A stretch of DNA of 64,000 nucleotides from assembly GCA_947044365.1 (NCBI GenBank), contig OX345642.1, positions 186,001 to 250,000 of the forward strand, written 5' to 3'. How positions within the stretch are numbered: position 1 is the first letter of the stretch; each line of letters begins with the position of its first letter. The DNA is from Petrosia ficiformis (lineage: Eukaryota; Porifera; Demospongiae; Haplosclerida; Petrosiidae). A program made the position numbers and the translations under genes. This document shows, piece after piece, positions 24,308-33,200 of this stretch. A model generated the notes under the pieces. It saw only the letters and a program-made list of their open reading frames with translations, was not told where the DNA came from and searched no databases.

Positions 24308-25657
24308 TTAACATTTACACCATGAGAATTTATGTGAAGCATGTGGAGTTACAACTATCTCTGTACTAGTACTAGCTATATTACTGGGTGCAGTAGACTG
24401 CGCTGTGTTATGAACTGTACTGATCAATGTATGAAGAGATTCGATACAGTTTTCACCAGTTTTAGCTGATACTTTGAAATGCAAGGACTCTGGTATCTTG
24501 TACTCTTCCATAAATGCAGTTACTACCTGAGATGTAGCAACGTCAGATGATACTTCCTCACATTTGTTGGCCCACAAAGAAAAAACTACTCTTTCTCCAA
24601 ATACACTGTTAATTCTTGCATCATCAATCCATTCTCTTAATTTCAATAAACTCCCAATATTATCTGGAGAAGAGTCATATACTAAAATAACAGCATTGCA
24701 GTATCGAAAATAACTTGAAGTCATTGAGTGATATCGTTCAAGACCTCCAGTATCCCATATTGACACCTGTAGAGGAAGAATCCATTATACTTTGGATCTC
24801 ACTTCACATTGAAATACCAGTAGTCACTGGGAATCATTGGCCCTGGGTTTCGTTTCCAATGACTACCAGCATTTTTTCACTTTCCTCTTTCAGCCTTGTT
24901 CCTAGAATTCAGCTTTTATTTAGGAATCACAATTAAAAAAAAACATCAAAGTGTCTGTTATTGCATTCTGTCACATCTACCCTAAAATATGTTTGGTATT
25001 TTGAGTGGTATCTGTGTCTACCAGACATATCACATGCCATTGTAATATGATCTAATTAACACAATACTCCCTCACACAAAGTAGAATCATACAACTGCTA
25101 TTTCAAGAGACTAGACTGAGTATAACATCAGATATTAGATAATACATTATAACTATTGTCTGGATATCAGACTGAGACACACTGAGGACACACTGAAAAT
25201 AATTATGTTTAAAATAGATATGTGACCATGCATGATATGGTTGTGAGATATAATAGTAAAATGGTTCAAATTCTGTTTGAAGACCAGAGTACTATACACA
25301 ATTGAGGACTTGGAAATATTTTAAATTCTGTAGATAGTATATATATGATTGAGGGAGCATATACTTTTGCGATAGCAAAAATCATGATATTTTAAAAGTA
25401 TACATTCGATTATAAAACAATAGCAGATTAGATGAAACAATGAATGAAAACAATAACGCAACAATGCTTTATCTCTATACCTTGTACTGAGTATCGTTCA
25501 GTGTAACATTATAGACTTGATGTTCCATTTCACTATCAGATTTCGAAGGTGCATTGGAAAGAGATTGCTCCATAAACTCTCCAGTCTGGATTCTTTTGAA
25601 GATCGAAGTCTTACCAACACCAACTTTCCCAGCTAAGATGAAGGTAAATTCAGTCAT
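24308..25657 (-). CDS. Rab-like small GTPase D (divergent)
   Basis: Exon 1 25481-25657 (start MTEFTFILAGKVGVGKTSIF) and exon 2 24308-24766 (VSIWDTGGLERYHSMTSSYF); 211 residues. Switch II has Leu for the catalytic Gln. G4 is LWANKCEE, so the Asn-Lys survives but Asp is replaced. G5 is intact as KVSAKTGEN. The tail ends SWCKC, a CxC prenylation motif. An upstream in-frame Met at 25705 is possible but less typical. It is divergent from GTPase E over 146 bp. The intron (24767-25480) holds nothing recognisable. Confidence 0.75.
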
Positions 25658-25803
25658 TTTTACTCTGTAGTAATTTAGAACGAAATGATATCTGGAGAAT
25701 AGCAAACTGGTTATCTGTTTTTTTTTAATCGGAAAAGTGCCAGCTATGTGTCAACCACGCCTAGCAGCCAGCCCCACCCCTAACTTACTTGCGGACTACG
25801 CAA
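25658..25803. promoter_or_regulatory. divergent spacer between GTPases D and E
   Basis: 146 bp between the two start codons. Has a T-run and a C-rich stretch (ccagccccacccc at 25768-25780). Confidence 0.3.
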
Positions 25804-26657
25804 ATGGAGTATGGAACTGAAAAACATCCTTATAAGATCATTCTTTGTGGAAGAAAGGGTGTTGGAAAGAGCAAGTTACTGTCATTATTGAGAGAAAATG
25901 TAGACGATGGATATGAACCGCAAATTGTCCGTTCTTCGATATACGCTAATAGTACGAGACACAACAGAACTAAATCGAAATTCTCAACTAATTGTCATGG
26001 AAAAGATATCGAGGTATAACTTGAACATATAGACACACCTATTGTGACATAAAATTGCGAGATTTTTCGATTTTTATTTTAAATACGATATCATTGCATA
26101 CATCTATGTGATACCCTTTACAATATCTCATAATTTCTACGTCTACATCTATATAATACCCTTAACGATTTTTCATACATGTATTTGTTTCACAGGTTGA
26201 GGTATGGGACACTGGAGATATGGAGGCTCATAGTGGTAGTGTAGGTATGACTAAAACCTATTACCGAGGCTCACATGGTGCAATTCTGATATACGAAAGA
26301 AGTGATGAGATGTCAAAAACAGAGTTGGCAGGGTGGGCTAAGCAAATTCAGGATGCTAATGATTCACATTGCATCATGTCTGTTTGGTGTAACAATAAAC
26401 ATGAAGAGTTTGGAAGTAGTTTGGAAACACGAGATTCAATATCTACTCTTTTGGATATGTATAACATAAACCCACGTCTTCTTTTTACATATACAAGTAC
26501 AGACACGCGATCTATACACACTTGTTTTAATCAGTTTGTTGGAGAAATACATACTTATAACCAAAAAAATCCTATACCAGTACGTGAGTCTATAAGATTG
26601 GATGATCCACATGTTCCAAAATGGAAGAAAATACTAAAATGTCAATGTCGAAATTAA
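25804..26657 (+). CDS. Rab-like small GTPase E (highly divergent)
   Basis: Exons 25804-26013 and 26196-26657, 223 residues. P-loop LCGRKGVGKSKLL. Switch II reads VEVWDTGDMEA, losing the Gln and the ERF element. G4 position VWCNNKHEE; G5 region YTSTDTRS is not canonical. Ends KILKCQCRN, a possible CxCxx prenylation site. It is the most diverged member of the cluster and may bind nucleotide without normal cycling. Confidence 0.7.
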
Positions 26658-26794
26658 CAAGACTATTGTGACTTTATTGTGGTGTCATAGTAATAATTAT
26701 TAGTGAAACGATAATGATGTGTATGTTTGAATTCATTATGATTATTTTTAAGTTTATGTTCATTGAAAATAAATTGAAAGTGAAATCAAAGATC

Positions 26795-27296
26795 AAAGCC
26801 TGAGAGGTCACCCATCCCTTGTGAACAGAGGATCAGTAATGAAAATATCATTGATATTCGTCTGCTAGAGACATCAATTCATTTGATAGACCAACTAAAG
26901 AATGTGAAATACTTATGAGATAGTGTTCAATATCAGGAGTAAGTGACTATACATACAAATAGACTTGTTAATCTTCATCACATAGCATGATAGGAACTTG
27001 TTCTCAGATATATCAGTATTATGATGAAATATCTCAGTAGCCACTACAGCTTGAATTTATCATGTGAAGTACTGTTATTATGAAATGCAATGTTGACTGA
27101 TATAAGAATGAGAAGAGGGATATATCAAAATATATCTACTTGTATCATGTATTGACAAGTTCATAATAAACTTTTGACCAGCTTTAGCTTTTCTTCATAA
27201 TCTGTAGAACTAATAATTTATATTTCTTTAGTACTTGAGACAGAGGTACACCCATTTTAATATGAAACTTCCTCTAACATTCTGTAATATGAATAC
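26795..27296 (-). pseudogene. decayed duplicate of the RUSF1 3' exons (10-13)
   Basis: Closely similar to 29470-30085, the functional exons 10-13 of RUSF1, in the same order and orientation. A 1-bp deletion at the His-Asp codons and a 9-bp deletion in the exon-12 copy break the frame. The intron between the exon 10 and 11 copies is shortened and part of exon 11 is deleted. With the adjacent cathepsin gene 1 it forms a duplicate of the unit RUSF1 3' end plus cathepsin. The surrounding 26658-27518 has no other feature. Confidence 0.75.
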
Positions 27297-27518
27297 ACAT
27301 ACAGTAACATGTATACTATGTCATACATATCTACACACATACTAATACATACATACATACAGATCCATATTGACAAGTAAATTGAGTGGGTAATGGACAA
27401 ACATTATATACCACAACTACTACAAGTTTGCATAAGCTACTCATCAACTTTATCAAACATAATATTATATATATATTATAATTATAGGATGGTTCAACTG
27501 CTAACTAAACTAGACATC

Positions 27519-28883
27519 ATGAACAGAATAGTGTTTGTGCTTGTGGTGCTTGTTTCTCTATTGTCAAAAGGTGAATGTTTCTCTCCTAAGCGATCAGAAC
27601 GTTGGGACACTTACTTGAAGCATCATCTACGTCAAAAAAGAAGCACTGACTGTAACTGGCAGTCTACAGTTTATGATGATGATTGTACTACAGATGATGG
27701 AGATTGTACTTTATCTCAAATTATGTCAAATGATATGTTAGGACGTCGTGAATCTGGTCTGTTATCACCTCCTCAATGTCAAGGAGAATGTGGAAATTGT
27801 TGGGCATTTTCTTCAGCTCATGCATATACCGATCATCGTAACATTGCTGCAAAACTACAAAACCCTGTTATCTCAGCTCAATATCCTGCTGGATGCTTCC
27901 AAAATCCTGAATTTGTAAAAGATGGTAATGGTTGCTGTGGAGCAGTGCTTAATGCTGGGTTTGTGTTCTTCCAAGAAAAAGGTGCGGTAACAGATGAATG
28001 TGTTGAATATTCCCTTAACTTCTATGGTGAAGATAACAAGAAAGAAACACCTATTAGTGAATTCTGTCCTACAGAATGCGACCCTGATGTTAACATGGAA
28101 TTTGATCCCAATGCCCTTAAACTTCATGGATATAAAGTTCTAACAAGGGAGGAAGAAGTCATGGAAGCTCTTAAAGTTGGACCAGTAATTACTGGAATGA
28201 GGATAGCAATGGATTTCAGTTCATATCGATGTGGTGTATTTTGTACATCAATGGATGATGAATTTTCAGGAGGTCATGCTGTTGAGGTAGTTGACTATGG
28301 TACTACAAGTGAGGGGGTGGACTTTTGGGTTGTTAAGAACAGCTGGGGTGATGGCTGGGGAGAAGGGGGGTATTTTCGTATTCTTAGAGGCGTGGACTAT
28401 TTTGGCATAGGAGGTTATATAGCACCTGTTCTATTAACAAATGAAACAGTCATTAATACCACAGTTAATGCACGAACATGTTCAGCTGTAGAGGTGGAGT
28501 CACCACAAGACGATGAACTAATACAAAGTGCTATAGAACATTTACTTGGAGAACTTAATAACGAAAGTGACATCACTTGTCCCAATACTTCAGTCTCAGT
28601 TGAACCAACATCTCTAGTACTTTCATCTATCACAAATGCATTTGTACAGGTTGTTGAGGGTATGTGGGTAATGTTATCATTGCTGGTTGACATAAGGTCA
28701 TGTGCTCCTAATGCACAGATCAGTCTTGAAGCCACTATATTTGTTAGTATTAATGGAACATTCAATGTTACTGATACTAATTATTACTACGTGGTACCAA
28801 GTAGTGGGGTTATTGTGACAACTAACTTTCTGTTACTGGCTATAATTGTCATGGCAACAAGTTATCTTAGCTTGGCGTTTTGA
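27519..28883 (+). CDS. papain-like (C1A) protease fused to C-terminal cystatin-like domain, copy 1
   Basis: Intronless, 454 residues. Signal peptide MNRIVFVLVVLVSLLSKGEC, then a short basic propeptide-like stretch ending RQKRS. The papain-type domain has oxyanion Gln88, nucleophile Cys94 in ECGNCWAFSS, His253 in GGHAVEVVDYG and Asn274 in VVKNSWGDGWGEGGYF. After the protease domain (to about 305), residues 331-425 look like a cystatin: a helical DDELIQSAIEHLLGELN and the inhibitory-loop motif QVVEG (377-381), then beta-strand-like repeats with NxT/S sites. The extreme C-terminus is a small-residue patch (PSSG) plus about 20 hydrophobic residues with no cytosolic tail, typical of a GPI-anchor signal. 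I start at this Met because copies 2 and 3 share it. Predicted cell-surface protease carrying its own inhibitor-like domain. Confidence 0.85.
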   Translation: MNRIVFVLVVLVSLLSKGECFSPKRSERWDTYLKHHLRQKRSTDCNWQSTVYDDDCTTDDGDCTLSQIMSNDMLGRRESGLLSPPQCQGECGNCWAFSSAHAYTDHRNIAAKLQNPVISAQYPAGCFQNPEFVKDGNGCCGAVLNAGFVFFQEKGAVTDECVEYSLNFYGEDNKKETPISEFCPTECDPDVNMEFDPNALKLHGYKVLTREEEVMEALKVGPVITGMRIAMDFSSYRCGVFCTSMDDEFSGGHAVEVVDYGTTSEGVDFWVVKNSWGDGWGEGGYFRILRGVDYFGIGGYIAPVLLTNETVINTTVNARTCSAVEVESPQDDELIQSAIEHLLGELNNESDITCPNTSVSVEPTSLVLSSITNAFVQVVEGMWVMLSLLVDIRSCAPNAQISLEATIFVSINGTFNVTDTNYYYVVPSSGVIVTTNFLLLAIIVMATSYLSLAF

Positions 28884-29431
28884 ACAAATCTGAACTTTAT
28901 AGTATATATTTTTTTACTTATTTTATCAAATATAGTCTGGAGTAGTATATAGTTGTGTGTGTAATTAGATCTAGATTGACAGTCTATTTAGATTTTATAT
29001 ATTAACAAATAAAAAATATTTTTTGGTACTACGTATACATGTATACATTAATCAACTGCAGAGCAGGTTTGTCTGATAATGAATATAATCAGCAACAAAA
29101 GTGAGTTTAGTGAAGGATATTATTACACCACGTCACCATTGAGCTCAAAGATGTCAAGAAACAGTCAACAGTGCCTGTCTTTAAATCTACATACATCATA
29201 TAATCATGTATAAGCAGTCATAGTAGTTAGGAAACACAACAGTTGTATAACGGTATACTACACCTTAATACAAGAGGAGACTTGCATGCACATACTCACT
29301 TTAATTATTTTATTGCAGATATATACCTAAATACCAACGTCCACAATCTCCAAAATGGAAGAAATCATAAATGTATAAATTAACAGTATACTATTACGAT
29401 TGTATTATATTTGTTTCTAAATGAAAGTGAA
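28884..29431. other. intergenic, no recognised feature
   Basis: AT-rich spacer between cathepsin gene 1 and the 3' end of RUSF1. It contains aataaa-type signals near 29005. No ORF or repeat is recognised. Confidence 0.6.
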
Positions 29432-30222
29432 TCACAGTTCAAGAGAGTATCTCCATTCCTGCATGTGTAATAAATGATGAGAGGTCACCCATCCCTTGTT
29501 GTGAAACTCATCCAAAAGATCAGCAATGAAAATATCATTTGATATTTCCTCTGCTAGAGACATCAATTCATTTGATAAACCATTAAGATCAACTAAAGAA
29601 TATTTATAAGATATATAGTGTAAATTTAATTGTTTCTAATATCAGGAGCAAGTGACTATACATACATATAGACTTACTTAGTCTGTTGATCTTCATCGCA
29701 TAACGTGATAGGAACTTGTTCTCGAATATATCAGTATTATGATGAATATATTCAAATATCTCAGCAGCCACTACAGCTTGAATTTGATCATGTGAAGTAC
29801 TGTTATTATGAAATGCAATGTTGACTGATAGCAAAAAGAGAAGAGAAATATATCAAAATAATTGAAATATATCAAAATAGTTTAAATATATCTACTTGTA
29901 TCATGTATTGACAAGCTCATAATGAACTTTTGACCAGCTTTAGCTTTTCTTGAAGCCATTTCATAGTCTGTAGAACTAATAATTAATATAATAATAAAAT
30001 TTTAAAATATTATTTTACAAATTACTTCTGTAGTACTTGAGACAGAGGTACACCCATTGTAATGTGAAACTTCCTCTGACATTCTGTAATATGAATACAC
30101 ATACATATAACATGTATACTATGTCATACATATCTATAATACATACAGATCCATATTAAATGATTACTATACTATTATCAGTGACAAGTAAACCAAGAGT
30201 GGGTAGTGGACAAACATTATAT

Positions 30223-30259
<37 letters not shown>

Positions 30260-33200
30260 CATACATACATATATTCATACCTACATGCATATACACATAC
30301 AACAATTACTACAAGTTTTCATAAGCTACTCATCAACATAATCATACATATAATATTATAGTATATATAACTATAAGGTGATTCAACTGGTGACTAGACT
30401 AAAACAGACATCATGAACAGGATAGTGTTTGTGCTTGTGGTGCTTGTTCATCTACTATCAAAAAGTGAATGTTTCTCTCCCAAGCGCTCAGAACGTTGGG
30501 ACACTTACTTGAGGCATCATCTACGTCAAAAAAGAAGCACAGAATGTACCTGGCAGTCTACAGATGAAGGAGATTGTACTTTATCTAACATCACATCATA
30601 TGATGTCTTGGGACGTCGTAAATCTGGTCTTTTAGCAGACCCTGAGTGTCAAGGGCGATGTGGAAATTGTTGGGCATTTTCTTCAGCTCATGCATATACC
30701 GATCATCGTAACATTGCTGCTAAAGCACAAAACCCTGTTATCTCAGCTCAATATCCTGCTGGGTGCTTCCAAAATCCTGAATTTGTAAGAGATAGTAATG
30801 GTTGCTGTGGAGCAAAGCTTAATGCTGGGTTTGTATTCTTCCAAGAAAAAGGTGCTGTAACAAATGAATGTGTTACTGAATATTCCCTTGAATACTATGA
30901 CAAGATCAATGAACGTATTAGTGAATTCTGTCCTACAGAATGCAACCCTGATGTTAACATGGAATTTGATCCGAATGCCCTTAAACTTCATGGATATAAA
31001 GTTCTAACAAGCGAGGAAGAAGTCATGGACGCTCTTAAAGTTGGACCAGTAATTACTGGAATGATGACAACAATGGATTTCAGTTCATATGAGTGTGGTG
31101 TATTTTGTACATCAATGGATGATGAATTTTTAGGAGGTCATGCTGTTGAGGTAGTTGACTATGGTACTACAAGTGAGGGGGTGGACTTTTGGGTTGTTAA
31201 AAACAGCTGGAGTGAGTTCTGGGGAGAAGGGGGGTATTTTCGTATTCTCAGAGGCGTGGACTATTTTGGCATAGGAGGTTATATAGCACCTGTTCTATTA
31301 ACAAATGAAACAGTCATTAATTCCACAGTTGATGCACGAACATGTTCAGCTGTAGAAGTGGAGTCACCACAAGACGATGAACTAATACTAAGTGCTATAG
31401 AACATTTACTTGGAGAACTTAATAACGAAAGTGACATCACTTGTCCCAATACTTCAGTCTCACTTGAACCAACCACTCTAGTACTTTCATCTATAAGAGA
31501 TGCATCTGTACAGGTTGTTGAGGGTATGTGGGTAATGTTATCATTGCTGGTTGATATTAGGTTTTGTGATCCTAGTGCACAGATTAATCTCGAAGCCACT
31601 GTGTTCACTGATGTTAATGGGACATTCAATGTTACCGATACTAGCTATTACTATGTGCCAAGTAGTGGTCTCATGATTACAACCAATTTTCTGTTATTGG
31701 CTGTAATGGTTGTGGCTACCATTTATCTGAGCTCAGTGTTTTGAATGGTTAATAATCCCCTAGTAGATAGTGTGTTTTGATAAACTATAATAGTTGTGAT
31801 TGTAGACACATAGAAGTCACATGATAGCTTAGTTATGATTTTTTATTAATTAGTCTATATATTTGTAGATTGTTATCTCACATTTGGGAATACATTTTTT
31901 ATTTTGGTATTTTAGTATTTTTAAATACATATCTTTTACTACCACATTGATAATAAACTTCAAAAATATGTACCTTGGTTTGTATGTATAGTTTGCATAT
32001 GAGCTATGAAGTATTAGATATGTACCTACCTCTCAATACAGGTTCAAGAGAATTAATTACTTTGGGTGAGGATACACTGCCCGTTGATAATAGACCTTTT
32101 ATTAGTAGATGTAGTCTATTTTTATTAAATGTTTCCATGGAAACCACAGATACTGCTTGGTAATTAGCAAATAAGTGTAGCATTGTAAACATCGAAAAGA
32201 GCAGCCATATGAGACTTTAGTAAAAAGAATAAGAGGATAAATGAAGTGACTTAAAGTGAGAAATGAAGTACCCAGTTTTCCCAGCCAAAGATGGTGTTAA
32301 TATTAATCCGACAATAAGACCAGCTAAATTTACCATTGTCTCCTGTAATTAATTGATAAAATGGTTTACTGGAGGTATATATCATCATATATTACCTGAC
32401 TACCATCTTTAGCAGATACATCAGCCATATTGTCTCTACGAGCTTGGTGCTGTACAATAGCAGCACGAGTAGCTCCACCAGCTACACCCACTATGGACTG
32501 AACATTCAACAGCTTTATAACCAAATATTGATATCATTATAGATACCTTAGTTACACTAGATGCACATATTATAGTCATGAACAGCACAGGAAATATTGG
32601 AGCTAATAGATCTAGACATAATGCTATATCATTGAGAATATCAGCTACTAATCTACATATAACAGTTATTATGTGAGACAACATGTTTGCTAATATACGT
32701 ATATACTCACCTCCATTTCTTAGCATTACAATCTAAGTCAGTTCTTTAGAGAAACAAATTATATGTAAATACATATATACATCACACAACTGTCATGCAA
32801 GCATCAATTATATACATATATATTACGTAATTAGAAACTTGCATATACATATATAAATATACATACATATGTACCCTTTCAGCCAAGCAAATACAATACG
32901 ACCAATCATTCCTAATCCATCTATAAAGACAGTCATAATTATAATAAATATATACATATCATATATATATGTTGTACCCCTACCCTTTAGTAGCCATGTG
33001 ATGGTAGCAGCAATAGGAGAAGCAGAGCTATCTCCTACACCCACCCCTTTCAAGACAGCTTGTGTCGCCAAGGTACCCGTAATATATGAACAAAATGCCT
33101 ACAAATATATAATTCAATGCTATTAAAATTTAAAGACTATACCATACTTGTATTGTATCCCATATTTGGTATTGGAGATAGTCATCACTGACACTGTTTG

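Noticed and set aside
27393..27518. N-terminal extension of cathepsin copy 1
   Set aside because: The 42 extra residues precede a perfect signal peptide, and copies 2 and 3 start at the equivalent Met.
32139..32152. Palindromic gtttccatggaaac resembling an X-box
   Set aside because: It lies inside a RUSF1 coding exon, and related ATGG-centred palindromes occur in several introns.
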